From: DASUFH01 sp036274645
GTDB taxonomy: Bacteria > Acidobacteriota > Terriglobia > 20CM-2-55-15
DNA length: 33,646 bases
Direction: 5' to 3'
Assembly (NCBI GenBank): GCA_036274645.1
Contig: DASUFH010000080.1
Coordinates: 1 to 33,646, forward strand
Shown here: piece after piece, positions 5,445 through 13,655 of the stretch
How the letters are laid out: every line of letters begins with the position of its first letter
Position numbering within the stretch: position 1 is the stretch's first letter
Notes under the pieces: model-generated
What the model was told of the DNA's origin: nothing
What the model saw: the letters and a program-made list of their open reading frames with translations, nothing else
The model's database searches: none
Program-made: the position numbers and the translations under genes

Positions 5445-7760
5445 ATGATTGTCTATTCCGCAACGAAGGGGCAGTTTCGCGCCGACGTGATGACCAATGA
5501 CATTGGGGGCATCATTCTGGAAACCTTCGAGGCCCGGACGGGTAGGAGTACCGGAGACGCTGAGATCCAATCCTGGGTCAATTCCCTGCAATACATGGAC
5601 CGTGTGCTCGACGACAACGCCATTCCCGAGGACGCAGGCGTCGCCATTGAATACCACATTCCGCTGACCTCGAAGCGCATCGATTTTATTCTGAGTGGGC
5701 GTGATGGCGAAAAACAAGACACTGCGGTCCTGGTGGAATTGAAACAGTGGGAACGGGCTACGCGGACCGAGCAAGACGCCGTGGTTCGCACCCAACTGCA
5801 GCGTCGTGAAGTAAACACGCTGCATCCTTCGTATCAAGCGTGGTCTTATAAGAAGTTGCTGGAGGACTTCAATCAGACCGTCCAAGACGAACGCATCCAG
5901 TTGTATCCCTGCGCGTATCTTCACAACTACGAGCCGGACGACTGTCTTACTCACGCGTTCTACGCAGAACACATCGAGCGCGCGCCGCTGTTCCTGAAGA
6001 ACGACGCGCTGAAATTACGCGCATTCATCAAACGGTTTGTCCGTTTCGGCGACACAGCCGACATTCTCTACCGGATCGACCACGGCAAAATCAAACCTTC
6101 AAAGAACCTTGCCGATCAACTCGATTCGCTGCTCAAGGGCAATGAAGAGTTCACGCTTGTGGACGATCAGAAAGTCGCCTTCGAAGCCGTTCTCAGCGCA
6201 GCGAGGCGCGCGGTCGACGGACAGAAACAGGCGTTGATCGTTGAAGGTGGACCGGGAACGGGAAAGTCCGTGGTGGCGATTAATCTGTTAGTCGCAATGA
6301 CTAGCCGCGAGATTGTTGCCCGGTACGTCACGAGGAACTCCGCTCCAAGGCTCGTCTATGAAGCCCGGCTGACGCGTTCGATGAAGAAGTCGCACATCTC
6401 AAACATGTTCAGCGGTTCCGGATCATTCCATGACATCGAATCCGACACCTTCGGGTGCCTCATCGTCGACGAAGCGCATCGCCTTAATGAAAAATCAGGC
6501 CTGTTTCACCACCTTGGCGAAAATCAGATTCGGGAAATCATTCGGGCAAGCCGCTGCAGCGTGTTCTTTCTCGATGAGGATCAAAAGGTAACGTTGAAGG
6601 ATATCGGCGAAAAACGTCAGATTCACCAATGGGCCCGAATTGAAGGCGCTGTGGTGACTGAACTCGCGCTCGAATCTCAGTTTCGATGCAACGGCTCAAA
6701 TGGATATCTGGCCTGGCTGGATAACGCGCTCCAGATTCGTAGTACGGCGAATGAGACACTCGATCCTGAGGAATACAACTTCCGGATCTTCGATTCACCG
6801 CAGGACCTTCATGAATGGATTCACGAGAAGAATCGAATCGCAAACAGGGCTCGCATGGTAGCTGGGTACTGCTGGGACTGGATCAGCAAGAAGCACCCCG
6901 AGTTGCGCGACATCGTGATCGGGTCCTATGCAGCCACGTGGAACCTCGACAGCCACGGGCAGGCGTGGATTATCCAACCCAACTCGGTAAACGAAGTGGG
7001 CTGCATCCATACCTGCCAGGGCCTGGAACTTGACTACGTCGGGGTGATTGTGGGGGAGGACCTTGTGGCGCGGCGAACTGCCGTCGTAACGCGTCCGGAA
7101 AAGCGATCAAACATGGATCGTTCGATTCAGGGCTGGCGAAAGCTTAGCCGGAAGGATCCCGCTGGAACAGCAGCGCGCCTCGCCGCCATTATTAAGAACA
7201 CTTATCGCACCCTGATGACGCGCGGGCAGAAGGGATGCGGTGTGTATTTTGTGGATCCCGAAACTCGGAGCTATTTTGAAGGGCGGATCGGCCAGGGTGA
7301 AGCGACGCTAATGCCGTACTTTAACGCGCTTCCATTGCTGACGATGCGTGCTGTAGCCGACTCATCTTATCTCGACCTCGATGGATACTTTTCAAATTCC
7401 GACGCGGTGGTCTGGCGCCGAGTCGCCGGCGGCCCATTCCCGAAAGATCGATTTCTGGCGCGCGCTGAAGGGGATTCCATGGAACCCCGAATCCGCGATG
7501 GCCAGTTGTGCCTATTTCGCCGTGACCCGGGAGGCAGCCGCAACGGCAAGATCGTTCTGTGCAGAATCGAATCCTTTGCCGGTGACGCCCCGGTGGCCGT
7601 GATCAAACGCTATCGTAGCGCTCGCATCCCAACGGCGGAGAGCATCGGCGAAGCCCGCGCCATTATCCTTTCCTCTGAAAACGATCGGCACGACGACATC
7701 GTTTTCACCCGCGATGAACATTTGTCCATTATGGGGGTATTCGAAAGAGTCGTAGATTGA
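5445..7760 (+). CDS. PD-(D/E)XK-like nuclease / DUF2075 SF1 helicase / S24 peptidase fusion protein
   Basis: 771 residues from the ATG at 5445, chosen because MIVYSATKGQF is the usual beginning of DUF2075 helicases; an upstream ATG at 5346 overlapping the HNH stop would add 33 unconvincing residues. Three parts are visible. (1) Residues 60-130 have a PD-(D/E)XK nuclease signature: D80 in RIDFIL and E98-x-K100 in VELKQ. (2) Residues 235-615 are an SF1 ATPase: Walker A GGPGTGKS (268-275), Walker B LIVDEAHR (339-346), ESQFRC (410-415), HTCQGLELDYVGV (522-534) and NTYRTLMTRG (585-594). (3) Residues 626-771 are an S24/LexA-like domain with Ser678 in GDSMEP and Lys721 in AVIKRY. A plausible reading is a DNA-processing or anti-phage enzyme regulated by its protease-fold domain. 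Whether S24 self-cleaves is unclear, since the usual Ala-Gly position reads Ala638-Asp639. It probably forms one operon with the two genes upstream. Confidence 0.85.
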   Translation: MIVYSATKGQFRADVMTNDIGGIILETFEARTGRSTGDAEIQSWVNSLQYMDRVLDDNAIPEDAGVAIEYHIPLTSKRIDFILSGRDGEKQDTAVLVELKQWERATRTEQDAVVRTQLQRREVNTLHPSYQAWSYKKLLEDFNQTVQDERIQLYPCAYLHNYEPDDCLTHAFYAEHIERAPLFLKNDALKLRAFIKRFVRFGDTADILYRIDHGKIKPSKNLADQLDSLLKGNEEFTLVDDQKVAFEAVLSAARRAVDGQKQALIVEGGPGTGKSVVAINLLVAMTSREIVARYVTRNSAPRLVYEARLTRSMKKSHISNMFSGSGSFHDIESDTFGCLIVDEAHRLNEKSGLFHHLGENQIREIIRASRCSVFFLDEDQKVTLKDIGEKRQIHQWARIEGAVVTELALESQFRCNGSNGYLAWLDNALQIRSTANETLDPEEYNFRIFDSPQDLHEWIHEKNRIANRARMVAGYCWDWISKKHPELRDIVIGSYAATWNLDSHGQAWIIQPNSVNEVGCIHTCQGLELDYVGVIVGEDLVARRTAVVTRPEKRSNMDRSIQGWRKLSRKDPAGTAARLAAIIKNTYRTLMTRGQKGCGVYFVDPETRSYFEGRIGQGEATLMPYFNALPLLTMRAVADSSYLDLDGYFSNSDAVVWRRVAGGPFPKDRFLARAEGDSMEPRIRDGQLCLFRRDPGGSRNGKIVLCRIESFAGDAPVAVIKRYRSARIPTAESIGEARAIILSSENDRHDDIVFTRDEHLSIMGVFERVVD

Positions 7761-8110
7761 CCGCGGCAGTTCGGGTTGAGCGTCGCGTTTTCGTCCGGAC
7801 CGGGTCAATCAAGGCGGCGTTCTGGATTACGGGCGACCGCAACAGTACGAAAGCTTTCGCCGATGTCACCGCGCCCTTTACCGCGGATGCGAGTTGTGAC
7901 GAGAGCCGTTGGCTGATGCCGAACCCCAAATGCGCGATTCCTGGCGGCCACGAGATGGTTCCCCGTAAGGTTCAAAGCCCAAACCGGTTGCAGCAGGGTC
8001 AAGCAGTTACGGCCTTTGGTGGACAGCTGGTGGTCAGGTTGGTGGCCAGCGAGTCTCGCTTCGCTGTCCACTGAATTGAGAAAGGAGTGAAAAGGCGCTT
8101 TCTAACCCAA
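7761..8110. other. intergenic stretch without a convincing gene
   Basis: Short open frames exist on both strands but none has a ribosome binding site, a recognisable motif or natural composition. Near its right end (about 8020-8075) the sequence repeats GGTGG-type blocks similar to the ones beside the tRNA-derived repeats, so it may be part of an element end. I see nothing else here. Confidence 0.4.
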
Positions 8111-8139
8111 AGAAAAAGGGCGGCTTGTTCAGCCGCCTT
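8111..8139 (-). terminator. intrinsic terminator copied with the tRNA-fMet 3' half (copy 2)
   Basis: On the minus strand a 7-bp GC stem (GGCGGCT / AGCCGCC, extended by a G-U pair) with a 5-nt loop is followed by a U-rich tract. It occupies the same place relative to the half-tRNA as the terminators at 4456-4483 and 14254-14280. Confidence 0.75.
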
Positions 8140-8140
8140 C

Positions 8141-8184
8141 GATCGCGGGGGAAGGATTTGAACCTCCGACCTTTGGGTTATGAG
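8141..8184 (-). repeat. tRNA-fMet 3'-half duplicate, attachment-site remnant (copy 2)
   Basis: 43 of 44 bp match 14281-14324 (C instead of T at 8144). As in copy 1 the 5' half of the tRNA is missing. With copy 1 it brackets the HNH and nuclease-helicase-S24 operon (4485-8184), and with the intact tRNA it brackets the three-gene secreted-protein operon (8141-14324), which gives two tandem segments. Confidence 0.9.
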
Positions 8185-8535
8185 TTGATTGAAAACATTG
8201 CCCGCGTTGCTTTTTCTATCGTTTAGCTCGACCGTTTTGGTTCGTGTTAGCTGGTGTTTGGGCGGTGTTGCCCCGCAGAGTGCCCCCCAACTTGCCCCCC
8301 AAGTGCCCCCAGATTTGCGATGACAAGCTGTCCTTGTGTCGGATGCGGGCAGCGGCCCAGCATTTCCGCGAAGCGGCGAGCGCTTTGCGCGAATCGGTTG
8401 TTTGGCCCGAAACCCAGCCCGGAGGAACGGCTCTGCTGGGCTACAATCCCGGCATTCGGGTTTTACCCTACGGGGACGCCGGACGCTGAACGGACCAGAC
8501 TGGCGATTGTCGGCCTCGTTGAACTTCAACCGCTT
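8185..8535. other. intergenic stretch with possible integrase tail remnant
   Basis: A minus-strand frame ending in TAG at 8216-8218 reads WGHLGGKLGGTLRGN and then TAQTPANTNQNGRAKR, a Gly-rich low-complexity tail like those ending some tyrosine integrases. It stops 31 nt before copy 2 of the tRNA half and resembles the tail at 4567-4660. No catalytic integrase motifs follow upstream (to about 8500). No other feature is visible. Confidence 0.3.
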
Positions 8536-10755
8536 CTAAAAGCCGGTGGCGAGGATTTCGATTCCTATCACGTCTCGTCCCCTGGTTACAGTGACGTTGA
8601 TGTCTCCTCCAGTCGCAGAACCCGGCGGGGCAAAACGCAGGGAGTAGGCGCCAGGAGAAACGATCGGGAACTCGAAGGCGCCATCGGGGGCCACGCTGCT
8701 TTCAAGTGTGCCCAGCAAGCCGGTCTTGTCGGTCAGCCAGACATGGCTGGTATTGAAATGTTCCCGCGCTTTCTCTGACCCAACTACGTGGCCGCGAACG
8801 GCAGAAGGCGGGGGCGAATCCAAAGCAATTAGCAGCATGTGGGTTTCAGTAGAGAAGCGCAGCGGTTGGCTCAACAGATTGAGCGCGCCATAGGCCATGG
8901 AGCGGATCGCATAGCCTGCGGGAAGCGACTCCGGGCGTATGGTCCAACTCTGGTTGTCTGGCGCTATCAGGGCGAAGGTCCCGTCGGGTTGCGTTTTCGC
9001 AGAGATTTCGACGCCCGACACCGTGAATCCAATGGCTCGCGGCAGCGGGGCGCCGCGGTCGACCGTCACGCGTCCAGGAATCTCCCGAGTCGATGGGACG
9101 GGGATTTCGACGGTCAGGTCCTTTGGGCCAACGAGGAGCGTCACCGGAATCGCACCCGGAATGCGCGGAACCACTTCCGCCTGGTAAACGCCGGGAGGAA
9201 CGTGCGCGAATTCAAACGATCCATTGCGATAGATCAACGCGGTCAGCGTCTCGGAGTTTGATCCGGTGAGGCGGACGCTTGCGCTCGGCGCCGCAATGGC
9301 GTGACCCGTGATTGCGCCGCGAACACGCGGTCCGTAGGTCGAACTGGATGGCGGGGCGTCATCGGAGTCAGGAACCTTGATCACGAGGTCGTTCACGTCG
9401 CCAGCGGTAACGTCGGTCTTCGGAGGGTTGAGAGAAAAGCTAGTGTTTGGGGGCTGGACAAGGTATTGGCCCGGCACCAGGCGCGGGATCTCGAACGTTC
9501 CATCCAGATAGAACACTGGCGACGGCCTTGTCGCGGAATCCCTGATCAAGGACTGCTTGGCAACATCATCCGAAACGATGACCCCATAGGTAATTGACGG
9601 TCCATAGACAGTGAAGGGCGCGGAGGTGGGCGATCCGCGTCCGGAAATCCGACCACGGATGGTTCGCCAGGGCGAGGTTCCGACGGTCTTGAGGACGACA
9701 TGAATGGGCGGCAGGCCGGCCGCCGAAACCTTCAATGGGCCGGACATCAAATCCAAGGCGCCCGCAGTGATGGACTGGACTTCATAACTACTGGAGAGGT
9801 CGACAACGGAAACACGGTACACGCCTGTCGGGATCAAAACGTTGATGATCGCCGCAACTTCCGCGGATACCATACCGGTGCGCGAGTCCATTCTTCCCGG
9901 AGCGTACAGTGTTGGATTGGGTGAGGACAACTTCACCAATGCGGATGCCAGATCCGGAGACGGTTTTTCGGGGTCCGAAAAGATCAACAGAAAGTGCGGC
10001 TGCGGCGCGCCATCATCGGTCGCGACGGAACCGGTAACTGTAACGGTGTAGGGGACGACGATGCGGTAGTCCACAACATCCTCGTCGCCAATCGTGACTT
10101 CCGTTCTGTATCTCTCGAACTGCCGACCCAGGTTGATGGGGTACTTGTCCGGTCGAAGCATGGTGAATTCGAACGATCCGTCCTTCGCGACCGGAGCGAA
10201 CAAGCCTGGGTAGCCCTTCGCCAAGTTGATCTCAGGGATGGCGGACCCCGGATCAAGCGTGGCGGGATCTTGTGACGGCTGGTTCGGATCGGAAAGATCC
10301 TGCCAGACAATGCGGCCGGCGAATCGCGCAAAGGCGATACGGAAGTCGAGTCCCGTCACGGTTGCGTCCGCGCCGAGTTCCACCGTTCTTGCGTTCGATC
10401 GCTCCGATGTTCCAGGAAAGTAGGTCGTAGTATCGAGCGGCCCCGCGGTGATGATATAACGGCCGCGCGGCACCGCGTCGAGACGGAAACGGCCTTCACT
10501 ATCGGTTTGCGCGAGGGACACCATGGACACGTTCGCGCCCCGAACCGGCCCGTTCTCCTCAATCGCTCCTACGCGTATACCTGCCGCAGGCATGCCGTTC
10601 CGCCAGGAAATCGTTCCGGCAATCGATCCAGCCCCGACGCGGTCGGATCGCTGTTGCGCGATTGCCGTGAAGGCAAGGCAAAGGAAGGCTACGATGGCGC
10701 ACGCGGCTCCGAGCGTAAGCGCGGAGTAGCGTGGCAATGAAGTTCGACGTTTCAT
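8536..10755 (-). CDS. large secreted carboxypeptidase-regulatory-like repeat protein
   Basis: 739 residues from the ATG at 10755, which overlaps the preceding stop by 4 nt (ATGA); the frame runs 16 codons further upstream but those lack a signal sequence. Residues 1-35 form a signal peptide (basic KRR start, hydrophobic core, AIAQQ end). The remainder is a chain of beta-sandwich repeats of the CarboxypepD_reg type. Typical units are GSIAGTISWRNGMPAAG, then DSEGRFRLDAVPRGRY, and, further on, NGSFEFAHVPPGVYQAEV, DGTFALIAP and DGAFEFPIVSPGAYSLRF. Such domains are structural, often in cell-surface proteins. No catalytic domain is visible. It is the last gene of a three-gene operon. Its function is not known; adhesion or envelope structure is a guess. 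Confidence 0.85.
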   Translation of the reverse strand: MKRRTSLPRYSALTLGAACAIVAFLCLAFTAIAQQRSDRVGAGSIAGTISWRNGMPAAGIRVGAIEENGPVRGANVSMVSLAQTDSEGRFRLDAVPRGRYIITAGPLDTTTYFPGTSERSNARTVELGADATVTGLDFRIAFARFAGRIVWQDLSDPNQPSQDPATLDPGSAIPEINLAKGYPGLFAPVAKDGSFEFTMLRPDKYPINLGRQFERYRTEVTIGDEDVVDYRIVVPYTVTVTGSVATDDGAPQPHFLLIFSDPEKPSPDLASALVKLSSPNPTLYAPGRMDSRTGMVSAEVAAIINVLIPTGVYRVSVVDLSSSYEVQSITAGALDLMSGPLKVSAAGLPPIHVVLKTVGTSPWRTIRGRISGRGSPTSAPFTVYGPSITYGVIVSDDVAKQSLIRDSATRPSPVFYLDGTFEIPRLVPGQYLVQPPNTSFSLNPPKTDVTAGDVNDLVIKVPDSDDAPPSSSTYGPRVRGAITGHAIAAPSASVRLTGSNSETLTALIYRNGSFEFAHVPPGVYQAEVVPRIPGAIPVTLLVGPKDLTVEIPVPSTREIPGRVTVDRGAPLPRAIGFTVSGVEISAKTQPDGTFALIAPDNQSWTIRPESLPAGYAIRSMAYGALNLLSQPLRFSTETHMLLIALDSPPPSAVRGHVVGSEKAREHFNTSHVWLTDKTGLLGTLESSVAPDGAFEFPIVSPGAYSLRFAPPGSATGGDINVTVTRGRDVIGIEILATGF

Positions 10756-12038
10756 GAGTTGGCCGGCCCCTTGGCTGGATGCGAATACAAGAGGACATCC
10801 CACGTTGGGCGCGTATGTCCGCCCTTGAACGTGACGCCCTTTTGAGAAAACGCGACATAGTCACGACGGTTGCTGCTGTCTTGATGCGCGCAATTGAGTG
10901 ACACGATATTCCATTCGGCTAACGACTTCACCTCGCCCTCTTCAGCGATACCATTCCGATTGGCGTCGCGCCAGAGCCCAAGTCCTTCCAATTCCGTGCC
11001 ACTCAGTATGCCGTCACGATTATCGTCGAGCGCGTTCATGGGTTCGTATCCATTTTCCCAGAACAGCCAGAACGTCACGCTGCCGAACAGCTGCAGCGCG
11101 GAAGTGACGGGATACGATTTTTTCGGAACGTGAACCAGCCATGCCGCGTCGGGAGTAATCCATGTCCAGCGGTTTGGCAGTCCGCTTCCATCGGCGTCAA
11201 ACGAGACGCGCGCGTTGCCGTCGAGGAATGTCTCCGGCCGGGCGCTGTCGCTGAGTGGAATCGCGATTGGCGTAACAAAGAAGATCCGCGCCGCATTAAG
11301 AATCTGCATGCGGTCCTGGAGTGTGACAATCTCGTCGTGATCTTTCTCGCGATCGAGAAGCGGCAGAAGATAACGCGCCGCTTCGGCAGTCAGGTAGGTC
11401 GGGGACTCGCCAAATCCTGCGGTGCTTCCTCCGGTTTGGCCTGTCGTCTCGGTAGGCTTTGCGGATCGCTGTTCCGTCGCCCAGGCTTCTGCGATGACCT
11501 GCCGGTACGCGGTCACGGCCTTCGCGCGATCCCCCGACTGATCGATACACCAGGCATAGCCGAGCTTGGCCCTGAGGTCTTTCGGGTTCAGGGCCACGCC
11601 GCGCCGGTACGCATCGATCGCCGCATCTATATGGTTTTTCGCTTCCTTCAGGCGCGCAGCGTCCGTGCTATTCACAACCGTCGGAGGCACAATCGGGTTC
11701 TGTCCAATACCAAACCAGGGTTGCACGGCATTCGCGCCCGGACCGACGACCTCCACCGGGTCCTTCGCCTCCAACTTTTTCGCGAACGCCATCGCATGGA
11801 CGCGCCCGAGATTGAAAAGGATGTCGGCGTTTTGGGGATTGTCGGCAGCAAGGGTTTCGATGTTCCGAATGAGCCGTTCGATCGGAACAGTGTCCGTTAT
11901 CGGCTGCATGTACATTGCAGCCAACCGGCACACGTACCCGAATAACAGCAGCGCGCCCGCTAATCCCATTGCGCGCTCGAAGCGCAGGCTGCGGCGGCGG
12001 TACTGACCGGCGCTGTGCTCGTGGTTGGATGGACCCAT
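10752..12038 (-). CDS. membrane-anchored TPR protein with EF-hand-like C-terminal module
   Basis: 428 residues, with a strong Shine-Dalgarno (AAAGGAGGA) 10 nt before the ATG at 12038. A short basic cytoplasmic segment is followed by one transmembrane helix at about 24-44. Residues 60-190 contain TPR-like helices (ADILFNLGRVHAMAF at 71-85, then AIDAYRRGVALNPKDLRAKL at 140-159). The C-terminal 170 residues hold the same module as the protein at 1514-2347: TPI at 256, QLFGSV at 316-321, and two calcium-type loops starting at D338 (DDNRDGILSG) and D358 (DANRNGIAEEGE). The gene is second in the operon, 21 nt after the FGE-like gene and overlapping the repeat-protein gene. TPRs suggest a scaffold role in the periplasm. 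Function unknown. Confidence 0.8.
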   Translation of the reverse strand: MGPSNHEHSAGQYRRRSLRFERAMGLAGALLLFGYVCRLAAMYMQPITDTVPIERLIRNIETLAADNPQNADILFNLGRVHAMAFAKKLEAKDPVEVVGPGANAVQPWFGIGQNPIVPPTVVNSTDAARLKEAKNHIDAAIDAYRRGVALNPKDLRAKLGYAWCIDQSGDRAKAVTAYRQVIAEAWATEQRSAKPTETTGQTGGSTAGFGESPTYLTAEAARYLLPLLDREKDHDEIVTLQDRMQILNAARIFFVTPIAIPLSDSARPETFLDGNARVSFDADGSGLPNRWTWITPDAAWLVHVPKKSYPVTSALQLFGSVTFWLFWENGYEPMNALDDNRDGILSGTELEGLGLWRDANRNGIAEEGEVKSLAEWNIVSLNCAHQDSSNRRDYVAFSQKGVTFKGGHTRPTWDVLLYSHPAKGPANS

Positions 12039-12059
12039 AAGAAAGTTCCTCCTTTTAGA

Positions 12060-13655
12060 CTACGGCCGGCGCTCACGTGCCAGCCTGAAGCCTGCGAGAT
12101 CGGACGGCCCGGGGTTTCGAACGGAAAGCAGCGCCTCATTGGGTTCCGAACGGGCCGACCCTCCGCGTAATACATGCGCGTTGCCGGACCGTGGACCGAT
12201 GGGATCGAGAGCGGGAGCGTTGGAGTAGTACGCAATGTCATACCAATCCTCGACCCATTCGGCCACGTTACCGCGCATGTCGAAAAGCCCCCACGCGTTC
12301 GGCTCTTGCGCTCCGACCGGCTTCAGCGGAGCATTCATGTTCCGGAATCGTTCGCGCGCCGGCACTGTGACCGGACCGGGATCGCGTTCCGCGCTTCCGG
12401 CCCGCGCGGCATATTCCCATTCCGCTTCGCTGGGCAGGCGGTAACGGTATTCGCCGCCGAGCGCGTTGAGGCGCGCGATGAATTCCTGCGTGTCCTGCCA
12501 GCTGACGCCATGGATCGGAATATCGTCGCCCTGCAACAAACTGGGGTTCGTTGCCATCACGGTTGTCCATTGCTTCTGTGTCACTTCGTATTTGCCCATC
12601 TCGAATCCGCGGGTGACGGCAACACGGTGCGCCGGTTTCTCATTCGGGGAGCAGCGCGGGTCGTTCACGGAGCAGCCCATGCTGAATTCTCCGGGAGCGA
12701 TCGGCACAAACTCGCCCGCCAAATCCTCAGCCCTCGGGCCCGCCAGTTCCAGCACGGCAACTCCGTCAGGCCCCACAACAACTGCGCGAGGGAAGTCCAC
12801 CGGAGAAGGCGTCGTCCTTGCGGTGTAGTTGCCGGGCAATACCTTTGGGAATTCAAATGCGCCATCCGGACCCACCGCCGCCTTCATCGGGGCCGCAGCG
12901 CCCTCGCCGTCGAGCGTGACTGCGCTGATGACGGGACTGTCCGGCCCGCTGACGACGCGTCCGCGGACACGAACCCACGGCGCCGGCGCCGATACGCCAA
13001 GCGTGATGGTGATTTGGATCGGATCGGGACCCGTCATATTGATGTTGACGGGTGTCATGCTGAACCCTTTCGGCAGGCCGATCGCTTCCAGGCGGTAGGC
13101 GCCACCGGCAACCTCTGCAAGGAAACCGCCTGCGGCAGGGACTTGATTCCGTGGATCGCCCGTCGCGGCGTCGTTGAAGCGTATTTCGAACGGAGGAGGA
13201 GGTCCGCCACCGTCGACCACAACGGTTCCGAAGATCACTGTGGGAGTCAACCCGAACGGCACGTCGACGTCCCGGTCCACCACTCTGATGTCGATGGGCT
13301 TCAACGATGTCTCCGGCAAAATTGCGACGCGATAAGCTCCTGGCGGAATGGCTTCGAATTCGAATGAGCCGTCCACAGTCAGCACGACTCTTGCCATCAA
13401 ATCCATTCCTGTCTCGGTCTTCCCCCGAATTTCGGCGACATTGCCGCGCGCCGGCAATGCGGGCATGGGAAATCCTTCGACTGGAGTTCCGACGGTTCGA
13501 TGCTCATCAGGGTAGACCCGCCCCTTGACGCGATGTCCGGGCTCTACGCCGCGTCCGACCACAACGGCAGCGGTTCCGCAGAGAGATAGCAGCAGTAATA
13601 CGGCACCCGGCAGAAGGCGGACGGCTCTTCGTATCACAGGCGAATGTAAGGTCAT
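12060..13655 (-). CDS. secreted repeat protein with formylglycine-generating-enzyme-like (SUMF1) domain
   Basis: 531 residues from the ATG at 13655 with an AAGGAC Shine-Dalgarno. An N-terminal hydrophobic segment (about 9-34) is a signal peptide or anchor. Residues 40-310 are three or more carboxypeptidase-regulatory beta-sandwich units (DGSFEFEAIPPGAYRVAI; DGAFEFPKVLPGNYTART). Residues 312-531 are an FGE-sulfatase/SUMF1-type domain: FVPIAPGEFSMG, KYEVTQKQW, GVSWQDTQEFIARLN, YRLPSEAEWEYAARAG, WGLFDMRGNVAEWVEDWY, VLRGGS and a final GFRLAR. True formylglycine-generating enzymes have a cysteine pair after the RGGS element; here that segment (ARSEPNEALLSVR) has none, so oxidase activity on sulfatases is unlikely. 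A C-type-lectin-like binding role is more plausible. It is the first gene of the operon. Confidence 0.87.
   Translation of the reverse strand: MTLHSPVIRRAVRLLPGAVLLLLSLCGTAAVVVGRGVEPGHRVKGRVYPDEHRTVGTPVEGFPMPALPARGNVAEIRGKTETGMDLMARVVLTVDGSFEFEAIPPGAYRVAILPETSLKPIDIRVVDRDVDVPFGLTPTVIFGTVVVDGGGPPPPFEIRFNDAATGDPRNQVPAAGGFLAEVAGGAYRLEAIGLPKGFSMTPVNINMTGPDPIQITITLGVSAPAPWVRVRGRVVSGPDSPVISAVTLDGEGAAAPMKAAVGPDGAFEFPKVLPGNYTARTTPSPVDFPRAVVVGPDGVAVLELAGPRAEDLAGEFVPIAPGEFSMGCSVNDPRCSPNEKPAHRVAVTRGFEMGKYEVTQKQWTTVMATNPSLLQGDDIPIHGVSWQDTQEFIARLNALGGEYRYRLPSEAEWEYAARAGSAERDPGPVTVPARERFRNMNAPLKPVGAQEPNAWGLFDMRGNVAEWVEDWYDIAYYSNAPALDPIGPRSGNAHVLRGGSARSEPNEALLSVRNPGPSDLAGFRLARERRP

Noticed and set aside
7757..8074. 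Overlapping open frames on both strands after the nuclease-helicase-S24 gene.
   Set aside because: No ribosome binding site, no recognisable motif, and composition unlike the neighbouring genes.
4469..8529. Short open frames running through the half-tRNA copies (for example plus strand 4469-4717; minus strand 7999-8529).
   Set aside because: Their apparent conserved words (GKDLNLRPLGYE; SEVQILPP) are translations of the tRNA sequence itself, a known annotation artefact.
12174..13367. 397-codon plus-strand open frame.
   Set aside because: It is the antisense of the FGE-like gene, Arg/His-rich and without motifs.
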